From contig NZ_JOCX01000007.1 of NCBI RefSeq assembly GCF_000717915.1, positions 124,001-188,000 of the forward strand: a DNA stretch of 64,000 nucleotides, read 5' to 3'. This DNA is from Streptomyces sp. NRRL S-244 (GTDB lineage Bacteria > Actinomycetota > Actinomycetes > Streptomycetales > Streptomycetaceae). The position numbers were made by a program, and so were the translations under genes. The notes beneath the pieces were generated by a model. It searched no databases and was not told the origin of the DNA. It saw only the letters and a program-made list of their open reading frames with translations. Each line of letters starts with the position of its first letter. Positions within the stretch are counted from its first letter, which is position 1. Shown piece after piece: positions 7,537 through 16,152 of the stretch.

Positions 7537-8795
7537 CAGCGCACCCCCAGCGCCGCGGCCGCCCGTACCCCGGAACGGCAGCCGTCCTCGTGGAAGCCCC
7601 ACCCGTGGTACGCCCCGGCGAACGCGGTGACCCGCGTGTTGAGGCGGGGCAGCGCCCGCTGCGCGGCCACCGACTCGGGGGTGTAGACGGGGTGCGCGTA
7701 GTCCATACGGGCCAGGACGCGCTCGGGGTCGATCCGGCCGCCCGCGTTCAGCGTGACGACGTACCGGGTGGCGCCCGGCAGCCGCTGGAGGCGCGTCATG
7801 TCGTAGCTGACCCGGACCCCGCCCGCCCCCGGGCGGCAGTCGTCGAGGTGGTAGTTCCAGGAGGCCCGGGCCCTGGGCGAGCGGGGCAGCAGGCTCGTGT
7901 CGGTGTGCAGCACCGTCGGGTTCGCCTCGTACCGGAAGGCCCCGAGGATCCGCTGCTCGTCCCGGGTGGGATCGGCCAGCAGCCGCAGTGCCTGGTCGGG
8001 GTGCGTGGCGATGACGACCGCGTCGTAGGCATCGGTGGTGCCGTGCTCGGTGCCCACCAGGACGCCGCTCGGTATCCGGTCCACCCGGTTGACCGGCGTG
8101 GCGGTCCGGACGTTGCTGATCTCCTTGGCGACCTTCTCCACGTAGGCCGCGCTGCCGCCGGTGACGGTCTTCCACTGCGGGGAGCCGGTCACGGACAGCA
8201 GCCCGTGGTGGTCGAGGAAGCGGAACAGGTACGCGGCCGGGTACTCCAGCGCGGTCTCGGCGGGGCAGGACCACACCGCCGACACCAGCGGAGTGATGAA
8301 GTGGGTGACGAAGTACGGGGAGAACCCGCCGTCGGCGAGAAAGGCGCGCAGGGTGAGCTGCTGCGGGGGGCCGTCCCCGGCCAGCAGGCCGCGGGCCCGG
8401 CGGTGGAAGAGCGGTACCTCCGCCAGCAGCCGCAGGTACCGGCCGCGCAGGGCGGACCGCCCGGTGAACAGGCCCGCGGCCCCGCGGGCACCGGCGTACT
8501 CCAGCCCGCAGCCGTCGCACCGTACCGACATGCTCATCTCGGAGTCCTGCGTGGCCACTCCGAGTTCGCGGAAGAGCCGGAGCAGCAGGGGGTACGTGCG
8601 CTCGTTGTGGACGATGAACCCCGAGTCCACCCGCGCCGTTCCGCCGCCCGGGGCCGGCAGTTCATGGGTGTGGGCGTGGCCCCCCAGCCGGGGGTCCGCC
8701 TCGTACAGCGTGACGTCGCACGCCTTTTGCAGGACGTAGGCGGCGGTCAGTCCCGCCACCCCGCCGCCGATCACGGCCACACTCTGGGTACGCAC
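7533..8795 (-). CDS. FAD-dependent oxidoreductase (amine-oxidase/desaturase-like), operon head
   Basis: A 420-residue NAD(P)-binding/FAD protein. It opens with the Rossmann motif VIGGGVAGLTAAYVLQ (residues 8-23) followed by YEADPRLGGHAHT, where the glutamate binds ribose, and it closes with FAGAYHGWGFHEDG, the second FAD contact. It is related to phytoene-desaturase-like flavoproteins and corresponds to Rv0449c in Mycobacterium. It is first in a five-gene run whose every junction is a GTGA overlap (8795 to 3886). The upstream 273 nt carry an ECF-type promoter motif shared with the divergent sigma-factor gene. It likely oxidises or reduces the acyl chain handled by the Cfa-type enzyme. Confidence 0.92.
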   Translation of the reverse strand: MRTQSVAVIGGGVAGLTAAYVLQKACDVTLYEADPRLGGHAHTHELPAPGGGTARVDSGFIVHNERTYPLLLRLFRELGVATQDSEMSMSVRCDGCGLEYAGARGAAGLFTGRSALRGRYLRLLAEVPLFHRRARGLLAGDGPPQQLTLRAFLADGGFSPYFVTHFITPLVSAVWSCPAETALEYPAAYLFRFLDHHGLLSVTGSPQWKTVTGGSAAYVEKVAKEISNVRTATPVNRVDRIPSGVLVGTEHGTTDAYDAVVIATHPDQALRLLADPTRDEQRILGAFRYEANPTVLHTDTSLLPRSPRARASWNYHLDDCRPGAGGVRVSYDMTRLQRLPGATRYVVTLNAGGRIDPERVLARMDYAHPVYTPESVAAQRALPRLNTRVTAFAGAYHGWGFHEDGCRSGVRAAAALGVRW

Positions 8796-8851
8796 AGTCC
8801 GTCACTCCCCACCGGTCGCCACGCCGCCGTCCGCGGCGGCGTTTCCCCTTG

Positions 8852-8880
8852 CTTCGCAGCCGAAGCGACCGCGGATTGGT
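8852..8880 (-). promoter_or_regulatory. SigK-type promoter candidate for the lipid operon
   Basis: On the minus strand ACCAATCCGC (8880-8871) is followed, 16 nt after its ACCAATCC part, by CGAAG (8856-8852), about 57 nt before the operon ATG. The Mycobacterium SigK consensus, as I recall it, is CCATCC then CCGAAT with 16-17 nt between. The same arrangement recurs on the other strand before the sigma gene. Confidence 0.65.
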
Positions 8881-8952
8881 GACAGTTGGCGAAAGCGGAA
8901 TCAGCAGCGGTGCGGGAGGTTGCACATTGATCGGGAATTGGCGACCTGGTTG

Positions 8953-8981
8953 ACCAATCCGCACAGATGTCCGCTCCGAAG
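8953..8981 (+). promoter_or_regulatory. SigK-type promoter candidate for the sigma/anti-sigma operon
   Basis: ACCAATCCGC (8953-8962) with CGAAG at 8977-8981, again 16 nt after ACCAATCC. The upstream element is identical over 10 nt to that on the minus strand. Its position (TSS expected near 8988) argues for the ATG at 9069 over an upstream start at 8967, and suggests autoregulation. Confidence 0.65.
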
Positions 8982-9068
8982 ACCGGTCAAGAACGCGAAC
9001 CTGGCAGCATCCGGAGCGGTCGGCCCTCTGAGTGGAAGGGCCGGTCCTTTCGACAGGGAAGGACTGTC

Positions 9069-9689
9069 ATGCGACGGACGGATCCCGGCGGACCTTCCGC
9101 CACCACCGGGCAAGCGCTGCCCTTCGGTGTCCCCGACACCGCTGCCCCCAGGCTCGAAGACCTGATGTCCCGGGTGGCCCGCGGCGACAAGGACGCCTTC
9201 TCCGCCCTTTACGACGCCCTGTCCGGGACCGTGTTCGGACTGGTCGTCCGGGTCGTACGCGACCGCGCCCAGTCCGAGGAGGTGACACAGGAAGTGATGA
9301 TCGACCTGTGGCGGCAAGCCGCCCGCTACCGCCCAGACCAGGGCAGCGTGCTCAGCTGGGCCGCCACCCTCGCCCACCGCCGGGCCGTCGACCGGGTCCG
9401 ATCCGCCCAGGCCGCGATCAACCGCGAACACGACCAGGCCGCCCGCCAACAGGCGCGCCCGTTCGACGAGGTGGCGGAACAGGTCGAGACCCGGCTGGAG
9501 AGCGAACAGGTACGGCGCTGCATGCGCGGCCTGACCGAGATCCAGCGCCAAGCCGTCACCCTGGCCTACTACCAGGGCCTGACCTACCGTGAGGTCGCAG
9601 AGACCCTGCGCACTCCACTGCCCACGATCAAGACACGCATGCGCGACGGACTCATCCGGCTGCGCGACTGCATGGGGGTGACCACATGA
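9069..9689 (+). CDS. sigK: ECF RNA polymerase sigma factor, SigK family
   Basis: A 206-residue two-domain ECF sigma factor. Region 2 (about residues 35-105) has FSALYDALSGTVFGLV and EEVTQEVMIDLWRQAARYRPDQGSVLSW. Region 4 (about 145-200) has the helix-turn-helix YYQGLTYREVAETLRTPLPT. The ATG at 9069 follows GGGAAGGA; a longer frame exists, but its start would lie upstream of the probable transcription start. Its stop overlaps the ATG of the anti-sigma gene (ATGA). Gene content of the divergent operon is that of the Mycobacterium sigK locus, hence the name. Expected to drive its own operon and the divergent lipid operon once released from RskA. Confidence 0.9.
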   Translation: MRRTDPGGPSATTGQALPFGVPDTAAPRLEDLMSRVARGDKDAFSALYDALSGTVFGLVVRVVRDRAQSEEVTQEVMIDLWRQAARYRPDQGSVLSWAATLAHRRAVDRVRSAQAAINREHDQAARQQARPFDEVAEQVETRLESEQVRRCMRGLTEIQRQAVTLAYYQGLTYREVAETLRTPLPTIKTRMRDGLIRLRDCMGVTT

Positions 9690-10435
9690 AGCACGACGGG
9701 GAACTGCACACCCTCACCGGCGCGTACGCCCTCCACGCACTCACACCGGCGGAACACGAGGTGTTCACCACACACCTCGCCGACTGCCCGTCCTGCCGGC
9801 AGGAAGTGGCCGAATTCTCCGCCACCGCCGCCCGCCTGGCCGGGGCCGCCACCCTGTCGCCGCCGCCGCGCATGAAGGACGCGGTCCTGTACGGCATCGA
9901 GTCGGTCCGCCAACTGCCTCCGCTGCTCCCGGCCACGGGCAGGCCGATGACGTTCACCGCCATCCTGCGCCGCAAGGCCATCACCCTGGCCATCGCCGCG
10001 AGCATCGTCGGGGCGGCCGTGCTCGGGGGCGTCACCGTCCGGCAGAACCGGCTCGCCGAGGACGCCCGGCAGCAGGCCCAGGCCACCGAACGCCGCCTCC
10101 AGGACGTCACCGCCGTCGTGGCCGCCGCCGACGCCCGTACCGTACGGGGCCGCACCACCACCGGCGCCGCCACCTCCGTGGTCAGCTCCAAACTGCAGAA
10201 CAGGGCGGTCTTCATCGGCTCGGGGCTCCCCGACCCGGGCGCGGGCCGGACGTACCAGCTCTGGTTCGAGGACCACGGCACCATGCGGCCCGCCGGGCTG
10301 CTCACGCAGGACGGGGCCACGCTCATGCAGGGCGGCATCCAGGGCGCCTCCGGGGTGGGACTCACCGTCGAACCCGCGGGCGGGTCCGCCCGGCCCACCT
10401 CCCGCCCGCTGCTGCTCCTCAACCTGCCGGCCTGA
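9686..10435 (+). CDS. rskA: RskA-like membrane anti-sigma factor
   Basis: A 249-residue single-pass membrane protein. The cytoplasmic N terminus carries a zinc-binding anti-sigma domain with HLADCPSC (HxxxCxxC, about residues 31-38). A membrane segment follows at about residues 92-112, then an extracytoplasmic RskA C-terminal domain containing AVFIGSGLPDPGAGRTYQLWFE. By family knowledge it holds the sigma factor inactive and is cut by regulated proteolysis (Rip1-type site-2 protease) to release it. It overlaps sigK by 4 nt, so the pair is made in near equal amounts. The inducing signal is not visible; redox sensing is reported for the mycobacterial protein. Confidence 0.92.
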   Translation: MKHDGELHTLTGAYALHALTPAEHEVFTTHLADCPSCRQEVAEFSATAARLAGAATLSPPPRMKDAVLYGIESVRQLPPLLPATGRPMTFTAILRRKAITLAIAASIVGAAVLGGVTVRQNRLAEDARQQAQATERRLQDVTAVVAAADARTVRGRTTTGAATSVVSSKLQNRAVFIGSGLPDPGAGRTYQLWFEDHGTMRPAGLLTQDGATLMQGGIQGASGVGLTVEPAGGSARPTSRPLLLLNLPA

Positions 10436-10464
10436 ACCCGCCCCGCCTCCCTACGGGGCGGGTT
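10435..10464. terminator. Bidirectional terminator hairpin
   Basis: AACCCGCCCCG, 8-nt loop, CGGGGCGGGTT: a perfect 11-bp stem that starts at the last base of the rskA stop codon and overlaps the 3' end of the convergent regulator gene. The A and T flanks give a short U-tract on both strands. Confidence 0.75.
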
Positions 10465-11074
10465 TCTGGACGGGCTTCGCACGGACGTGCATGCGTTCGC
10501 CCTGCCTGCCGAAGAGGCTGAGCACCTCGACGGGCCGGCCGTCGGCGCTGCTGAACCAGTGGGGCAGCCGCGTGTCGAACTCGGCGACCTCGCCGGGGCC
10601 GAGGACCAGGTCGTGCTCGGAGAGCACCAGCCGCAGCCGGCCCTGCAGCACGTACATCCACTCGTAGCCCTCGTGGGTACGGAGATCCGGCTCGGAGCCC
10701 CGGTCGGTGATGATCATCTTGTACGCCTGGAGGGGACCCGGAGTCCTGGACAGCGGGACGAACGTACCGCCGCTCGGCAGCTCATGCGGGGTCAGCCGGA
10801 CCCGGGGATCGCCCACCTCGGGCGCCCCCACCAGATCGTCCAGCGGCACGCGGTACGCGCCGGCCAGCGGCAGCAGCAGCTCCAGGCTGGGGCGGCGCTG
10901 CCCGGACTCCAGCCGGGACAGGGTGCTCTTGGAGATGCCGGTCGTCTCGGAGAGCGCGGCCAGCGTGAGGCCGCGCTTGGCACGGAGCCGCTTGAGTCGC
11001 GGGCCGACCTCGTCGAGGACGCTCTGGTAGGGCGGTGGCGGTGCGTCGGCCGGTGCGTCGGCTGGTGTGTCCAT
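10451..11074 (-). CDS. XRE-family regulator with C-terminal cupin domain
   Basis: A 207-residue transcription factor. An N-terminal helix-turn-helix (about residues 24-78) reads LKRLRAKRGLTLAALSETTG and SKSTLSRLESGQRRPSLELL. A cupin (about 125-190) has HEGYEWMYVLQGRLRLVL and LGPGEVAEFDTRLPHWF. This architecture is common in regulators that bind a small metabolite in the cupin and control a neighbouring gene. The divergent methyltransferase gene (11153) is the obvious candidate target. The 78-nt space between them contains an imperfect inverted repeat with arms CAAC and GTTG (11107-11118). Ligand unknown. Confidence 0.92.
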   Translation of the reverse strand: MDTPADAPADAPPPPYQSVLDEVGPRLKRLRAKRGLTLAALSETTGISKSTLSRLESGQRRPSLELLLPLAGAYRVPLDDLVGAPEVGDPRVRLTPHELPSGGTFVPLSRTPGPLQAYKMIITDRGSEPDLRTHEGYEWMYVLQGRLRLVLSEHDLVLGPGEVAEFDTRLPHWFSSADGRPVEVLSLFGRQGERMHVRAKPVQKPAP

Positions 11075-11106
11075 GCGGGCATTCCACCCCGCTGTCCCGG
11101 AAACGG

Positions 11107-11118
11107 CAACAAGAGTTG
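11107..11118. promoter_or_regulatory. Small inverted repeat between XRE regulator and methyltransferase
   Basis: CAAC AAGA GTTG lies in the 78-nt divergent intergenic region and is the only symmetric element I see there. It is a weak candidate for the regulator's operator. Confidence 0.3.
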
Positions 11119-11152
11119 TCGTATCGGATCCGCAGGGGGCAGGCTCCGCGCC

Positions 11153-12139
11153 ATGAGCCCCCACAGCGATTCCAGCCCCGCACACGGCCACGGCCACGGT
11201 CACGGACACGGGCAGGCGGACGCGCACGCGCCCGGCCACGGCTCCGGCCACCACTCCGCCGAACTCGACTGGGACGTCATGGCGACCCAGCTGGAGAACG
11301 GCGCCGAGCTTCAGCTCCCCGGCCTGCGCCGGACGGCGGCCCACCTGGGCGAGCTGCTCGGCCCCTCGGCCGAGGTCCGCCGCATCCTCGACATCGGCAG
11401 CGGACCCGGCGTGATGACCTGCGTGCTCGCCGAGGCCTTCGCCGGCGCCGAGACCGTCGCCGTCGACGCCACGCCCGGCCTGCTGGACCGCACCCTGGCC
11501 CGCGCCGAGAAGCTCGGCCTCGGCGACAGGGTGGCCGTACGCCACGCGCAACTGCCCGAAGGCCTGGGCAGCGGCGTGGGGCCCGGCGGGGAGGGCCTCG
11601 GCACGGCGGATCTGATCTGGAGCAGCAAGACCGTCCACCACCTCGGCGATCAGCAGTCCGCGCTGGACGCGCTGGCCGGTGTACTGCGGCCCGGCGGGGT
11701 GCTCGCCGTGGCGGAGGGCGGCCTGCCGATGCGCTTCCTCCCGCGCGACATCGGGATCGGCAGGCCGGGCCTGCAAGCCCGGCTCGACGCCGTCCACGAG
11801 CACTGGTTCTCGGTCATGCGGGCCGAGCTCCCCGGCAGCACCCCCGTCGTCGAGGACTGGCCCGCGATGCTCGGCCGCGCCGGGCTGTCCCGCGTCGGGA
11901 GCTTCACGTACCTCCTCGACCTGCCGGCCCCGCTGGGCGGGACGGCCCGCGCCTTCCTGCACACCCAGCTCACCCGGCTGCGGGAGGCCGCGAGCGACAT
12001 GCTCGACGCGGACGACCTCGACACCCTCGACGTGCTGCTCGATCCCGAGGCGCAGCACGGCATCCTCAGCCGGCCCGACGCCTTCCTGCTGTCCGCCACC
12101 ACCGTCTTCACCGGCGTGCGAGAGGCCTCTGACGGCTGA
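11153..12139 (+). CDS. Class I SAM-dependent methyltransferase with His/Gly-rich N terminus
   Basis: A 328-residue methyltransferase. SAM motif I is [16 protein letters not shown] (about residues 81-96), the acidic end of strand 2 is VAVDAT, and the later motif is [15 protein letters not shown]. The first 40 residues are rich in His and Gly, with an alternating HG run around residues 11-20 and a second His cluster at 27-34. This could bind nickel, zinc or copper; such a tail is not part of the methyltransferase fold. The gene is divergent from an XRE-cupin regulator that probably controls it. Substrate unknown. The ATG lies 4 bases after a purine-poor leader, so the start is good but not certain. 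Confidence 0.88.
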   Translation: MSPHSDSSPAHGHGHGHGHGQADAHAPGHGSGHHSAELDWDVMATQLENGAELQLPGLRRTAAHLGELLGPSAEVRRILDIGSGPGVMTCVLAEAFAGAETVAVDATPGLLDRTLARAEKLGLGDRVAVRHAQLPEGLGSGVGPGGEGLGTADLIWSSKTVHHLGDQQSALDALAGVLRPGGVLAVAEGGLPMRFLPRDIGIGRPGLQARLDAVHEHWFSVMRAELPGSTPVVEDWPAMLGRAGLSRVGSFTYLLDLPAPLGGTARAFLHTQLTRLREAASDMLDADDLDTLDVLLDPEAQHGILSRPDAFLLSATTVFTGVREASDG

Positions 12140-12305
12140 TCGCCGCCCGGGCGACGGCGATCTTCGCCGTGGGCCCGCCGCGCGCCCGCTGCGTGACCCG
12201 GGGCACAGGTGGGGGCCGAGTGGGGACGTGGCGGTGCGGGCACGTTCAGGGGGCGACACAATGACCACTGTTGTTCTCTTTGATCCAGTACGGAGGAATG
12301 GGCGG

Positions 12306-13946
12306 ATGCTCAACGAAAGAGCGGGGCAGCAGGCGCGCCCGGAGGACCTGGTCGACGTGGCCCGGCTCGTGACCGCGTACTACGCCCTGCACCCCGATCC
12401 CGCGGATCCCGGCCAGCGCGTCAGCTTCGGCACCTCGGGACACCGCGGCTCCTCCCTCGCCACGGCCTTCAACGAGGACCACATCGCCGCGACCAGTCAG
12501 GCGATCTGCGAGTACCGGGCCCGGCAGGGCATCGACGGCCCGCTCTTCCTCGGTGCGGACACCCATGCCCTGTCCGAACCCGCCCGAGTGACCGCCCTCG
12601 AGGTCTTCGCCGCCAACGACGTGACCGTGCTCGTCGACGCCGCCGACGGCTACACCCCCACGCCCGCCGTCTCGCACGCGATCCTCACCCACAACCGCGG
12701 TCGCACCTCGGCCCTGGCCGACGGAGTGGTGGTCACCCCCTCGCACAACCCGCCCGCGGACGGCGGCTTCAAGTACAACCCGCCGCACGGCGGGCCCGCC
12801 GGATCGGATGCGACCGGCTGGATCCAGGAGCGCGCCAACGAGATCATCACCGGCGGCATGAAGGAGGTCCGGCGGATCCCGTTCGCGCGCGCGGCGGCGG
12901 CGTCGACCACCAGTACGTACGACTACCTCGGCACGTACGTGCGCGATCTGCCGTCCGTGCTCGACCTGGACGCCGTACGCACCGCGGGCGTGCGCATCGG
13001 GGCCGACCCGCTCGGCGGGGCCTCCGTCGCGTACTGGGGGCGGATCGCCGAGGAGCACCGCCTCGACCTGACCGTGGTCAACCCGTACACCGACCCCACC
13101 TGGCGGTTCATGACGCTGGACTGGGACGGCAAGATCCGGATGGACTGCTCCTCCCCGTACGCGATGGCCTCGCTGATCGAGGGCCGGGACCGGTTCCAGA
13201 TCGCCACCGGCAACGACGCGGACGCCGACCGGCACGGCATCGTGACCCCGGACGGCGGACTGATGAACCCCAACCACTACCTCGCCACGGCGATCGAGTA
13301 CCTCTACGACCACCGCGAGCAGTGGCCGGCGGACGCGGGCGTCGGCAAGACCCTGGTGTCCTCGGGGATGATCGACCGGGTGGCCGCGGACCTGGGCCGC
13401 GAACTGGTGGAGGTGCCCGTCGGATTCAAGTGGTTCGTGGACGGGCTCTCCGCGGGCAGCATCGGCTTCGGCGGCGAGGAGTCGGCCGGGGCCTCCTTCC
13501 TGCGCCGCGACGGCTCGGTGTGGACCACGGACAAGGACGGCATCCTCCTCGCCCTGCTGGCCTCGGAGATGCTCGCCGTGACGGGGCAGACCCCGAGCGA
13601 GCGGTACGCCGGTCTCACGGCCCGGTTCGGCGAGCCGGCGTACGCGCGGATCGACGCCCCGGCCACCCGGGAGGAGAAGGCGGTGCTCGGCCGGCTGTCC
13701 CCCGAACAGGTCACCGCCGACACCCTGGCTGGGGAGCCGGTCACGGCGGTGCTGACGCAGGCTCCGGGGAACGGGGCCGCCATCGGCGGCATCAAGGTCA
13801 CCACGGAGCACGCCTGGTTCGCGGCGCGCCCGTCGGGGACGGAGGACGTCTACAAGATCTACGCCGAGTCCTTCCTCGGCGCCGACCACCTGGCCCGCGT
13901 ACAGGAGGAGGCCCGGTCCGTCGTCTCGGCGGCGCTGTCCGACTGA
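12306..13946 (+). CDS. pgm: Phosphoglucomutase (alpha-D-glucose phosphate-specific)
   Basis: A 546-residue phosphohexomutase interconverting glucose-1-phosphate and glucose-6-phosphate, central to glycogen, trehalose and UDP-glucose supply. The phosphoserine loop is [13 protein letters not shown] (about residues 139-151), the magnesium site [10 protein letters not shown] (about 300-309), the sugar-specificity loop GGEESAGAS (about 389-397) and the phosphate loop [11 protein letters not shown] (about 508-518). Length equals that of E. coli Pgm. I start at the ATG at 12306, which has GGAGG 9 nt upstream; an ATG at 12298 is out of frame. Single-gene unit as far as spacing shows. Confidence 0.97.
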   Translation: MLNERAGQQARPEDLVDVARLVTAYYALHPDPADPGQRVSFGTSGHRGSSLATAFNEDHIAATSQAICEYRARQGIDGPLFLGADTHALSEPARVTALEVFAANDVTVLVDAADGYTPTPAVSHAILTHNRGRTSALADGVVVTPSHNPPADGGFKYNPPHGGPAGSDATGWIQERANEIITGGMKEVRRIPFARAAAASTTSTYDYLGTYVRDLPSVLDLDAVRTAGVRIGADPLGGASVAYWGRIAEEHRLDLTVVNPYTDPTWRFMTLDWDGKIRMDCSSPYAMASLIEGRDRFQIATGNDADADRHGIVTPDGGLMNPNHYLATAIEYLYDHREQWPADAGVGKTLVSSGMIDRVAADLGRELVEVPVGFKWFVDGLSAGSIGFGGEESAGASFLRRDGSVWTTDKDGILLALLASEMLAVTGQTPSERYAGLTARFGEPAYARIDAPATREEKAVLGRLSPEQVTADTLAGEPVTAVLTQAPGNGAAIGGIKVTTEHAWFAARPSGTEDVYKIYAESFLGADHLARVQEEARSVVSAALSD

Positions 13947-14068
13947 TCCCCCCCGCCGGCGAACCCCCGCCGGGCCCTTGCCGATTCCTCGCGGACGAAC
14001 CCGCCACCCCCACGGGAGATTTCTCAGTAGGGTGGCGGGCTCCGGGAGTTCACGCGGAGGGAGCAGAC

Positions 14069-15286
14069 ATGCGGGGCGGTACGGTCGCGGTGGTGGGCGG
14101 GAGCGTCGCCGGTTGCGCGCTGGCCTCGGCGGCGGCCCGGGCGGGCGCCGACGAGGTGGTGGTGCTGGAGCGCACCCACGGACGGCTGGCGGACCGGGGC
14201 CTGGGGCTGTGCATCCACGACGGCCGGGCCGCCGAACTCACCGCCACCGGCGCGCTGCCCGCCGGCATCGCGGCGCACCGGCTGACGCGGCGCCGCTGGA
14301 TCGTCCGGGACGACGCGGCGGCCGGGCCGGCCGGGCGGGTGTTCTGGGAACAGCCCTTCCCCTTCCACTCGTACCACTGGGGCCTGCTGTGGCGCGGGCT
14401 GCGGGAGGCGACACCCGCCTCGGTGGTCTACCGGCAGGGCGCGGCGGTGACGGGCGTGGCCGGCACGGGCGAGCGGGCCGAGGTACGGCTGGCCGACGGG
14501 ACCGCCGAGCCGTTCGACCTGGTCGTCGGCGCCGACGGGTACCGCTCGGTGGTGCGCGAGGCGGTCTGCCCCGGTTCCCGGCCGGTCTACGCCGGTTACG
14601 TCTGCTGGCGGGGCAACCTCGACGCCCGGGGGCCGGCCGCGCTCGGCGACGACGGAGTGCCCTCCGACGCGGTGACCACCGTCTGCTTCAACGGCGGGAG
14701 CTGCGTCATCTACCCCACCCCCGGACCGGACGGCCCCCGGGTGAACTGGGTCCTGTACGCCATGCCTCCGCGGAGCGGCCGACTGCCGTTCGACGACCCG
14801 ACGAGCTTCCCGCCGGGGCGGGTGACCGAGGAACTCACCGCACACCTGCGCACGTTGCTGGAGCGGGAGTTCCCGCCCCACTGGGCGCGGGTGCTCGGCA
14901 TGACGGAGCCCGCGGACACCTACGTCCAGCCCATCTACGACCTCGAGACGGCGCGTACGACGGCCGGGCGCCTGCTGCTCGCGGGCGACGCGGCCACCGT
15001 GGTGCGCCCGCACAACACGAGCGGGGTGGCCAAGGCCCTCCAGGACGCCACCGCGTTCGAGGACGCGTGGCGCCGGGCCGGCACCTGGGCCGAGCTGCTG
15101 GGCGGATACCACGCCGCGCGCGGTCCGGCAGGCCGGGAGATGGTCGCCCTGGCCCGCCGCCTCGGCCGGGGGCAGGTGGAGCAGACCCCTGCCTGGGCCG
15201 CGATGAACCACCGCGAGGTGGAGTCGTGGTGGCAGGAACTGCTCGACGGCGCCGCCGACATCGGCGGCCAGGCCATGAGGCCGTAG
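14069..15286 (+). CDS. FAD-dependent monooxygenase (group A flavin hydroxylase)
   Basis: A 405-residue aromatic-hydroxylase-like flavoprotein. The N-terminal GxGxxG-type motif is VVGGSVAGCALASAAARAG, the middle DG motif is LVVGADGYRSVVRE, and the third FAD motif is RLLLAGDAATVVRPHNTSG. The usual GDAAH is GDAAT here. Such enzymes insert oxygen with NAD(P)H, mostly into phenolic or polyketide substrates. RBS GGAGGGAG precedes the ATG. No biosynthetic neighbours surround it, so the substrate remains open. Confidence 0.9.
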   Translation: MRGGTVAVVGGSVAGCALASAAARAGADEVVVLERTHGRLADRGLGLCIHDGRAAELTATGALPAGIAAHRLTRRRWIVRDDAAAGPAGRVFWEQPFPFHSYHWGLLWRGLREATPASVVYRQGAAVTGVAGTGERAEVRLADGTAEPFDLVVGADGYRSVVREAVCPGSRPVYAGYVCWRGNLDARGPAALGDDGVPSDAVTTVCFNGGSCVIYPTPGPDGPRVNWVLYAMPPRSGRLPFDDPTSFPPGRVTEELTAHLRTLLEREFPPHWARVLGMTEPADTYVQPIYDLETARTTAGRLLLAGDAATVVRPHNTSGVAKALQDATAFEDAWRRAGTWAELLGGYHAARGPAGREMVALARRLGRGQVEQTPAWAAMNHREVESWWQELLDGAADIGGQAMRP

Positions 15287-15287
15287 A

Positions 15288-15327
15288 CCCGTACCCGCGC
15301 AGTCCCGTACCCGCGCAGGCCCGTACC
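15288..15327. repeat. 16-nt tandem repeat, about 2.5 copies
   Basis: CCCGTACCCGCGCAG plus one variable base is repeated at 15288, 15304 and (partial) 15320, right after the monooxygenase stop. Short tandem arrays of this sort occur after several genes in this window. Function unknown. Confidence 0.75.
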
Positions 15328-15412
15328 TGACCGGACGGTCCTGCCGCTCGTTATCGGCCAAGCGGAGCGTGGCCGCCCCGGGAGTCACACCGCAGGCCCT
15401 ACGGTGATCCCG

Positions 15413-15784
15413 ATGCGCCCGCCGGCGCAGCACCATGTCCACAAGGTCGGCGCCGACGGGCTCCACCACATCGCCGACGGCGTCCGCAAGCAGTACCACC
15501 AGGAGTCGGTGCTCACCTTCCGCTGCCTGCCGCGCACCTCACCGGACACCGACGCCGTCGAGATCCAGGCCCCGGGCGTCTCGGCGGCCCGCCTGCGCGA
15601 AGCACTGCTCGCGGACCCCGAGGCCCGCGAGCGCCTCGGCGGCGGCTCGGTCACCACGGGCGGCCGCCTCATCCTGATCGCCCCGCTCGCCGACCTCCCG
15701 CTGGCCCGTCGCCTCACGGCCGGCCTGGGGGTGGACTGGAACACGGCGAAGGTGAGCTACGGGGACGAGGAATTCGTCTCGTAG
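15413..15784 (+). CDS. Conserved-looking hypothetical protein, 123 residues
   Basis: A small cytoplasmic protein without membrane segments or signal peptide. It begins with a His-rich stretch (QHHVHKVGADGLHHIADG) and has an alternating strand/helix pattern, including GRLILIAPLADLPLARRL. I recognise no family. Codon use is fully Streptomyces-like, supporting a real gene. The ATG at 15413 and a GTG at 15404 are both possible starts; neither has a clear ribosome site. Confidence 0.6.
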   Translation: MRPPAQHHVHKVGADGLHHIADGVRKQYHQESVLTFRCLPRTSPDTDAVEIQAPGVSAARLREALLADPEARERLGGGSVTTGGRLILIAPLADLPLARRLTAGLGVDWNTAKVSYGDEEFVS

Positions 15785-16152
15785 GCCCCGGCTCGGCCCG
15801 CCCCGGCCCGCCCCGGCCCGGCTCGGGACGCACATGACGACCGTGCCCTCGGCCGGCGGGGGTGGGCGGCCGGGGGCCGCCCGGACGAGCTGGGCCCCGG
15901 GTGGCCGTCGCTGAGCGGGGCGGCGGCACTGCGGCCTACCCTGGAGACGGCGGCCGTCCGCGGTGAGCGGCCCGGGCGGCCGCCCCGGCGGCTGCGGGCA
16001 CGTACCCCTCCTTGAATCCCGCGCCCGCGGCGCCGGCACGGCGGCCGGTCACGTGACGGCACGGCGGGGCACGGCGGGGCACGGCGGGGCGGGCGGCGCG
16101 GCGCGGTGCGGAGCCGAGCCGGAAGGGCCCTCGCGGTGGGACAGTGGATGCC
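15785..16152. other. 368-nt gene-free stretch with two decamer arrays
   Basis: No convincing gene on either strand. It contains tandem decamers at 15791-15820 (CCCCGGCCCG type) and at 16061-16090 (ACGGCGGGGC, three exact copies). The latter ends 63 nt before the YedK gene. No promoter can be singled out in the GC-only sequence. Confidence 0.6.
16061..16090. repeat. Decamer tandem repeat, three exact copies
   Basis: ACGGCGGGGC repeats at 16061, 16071 and 16081, preceded by two related partial units. It lies in the 5' region of the YedK/HMCES gene. Confidence 0.85.

Noticed and set aside
8967..9068. N-terminal extension of the sigma factor gene from 8967
   Set aside because: It would begin upstream of the predicted transcription start (about 8988), and the ATG at 9069 has a far better ribosome site.
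15288..15327. CRISPR-like array
   Set aside because: The units are contiguous tandem repeats without spacers, and no cas gene is present in the window.
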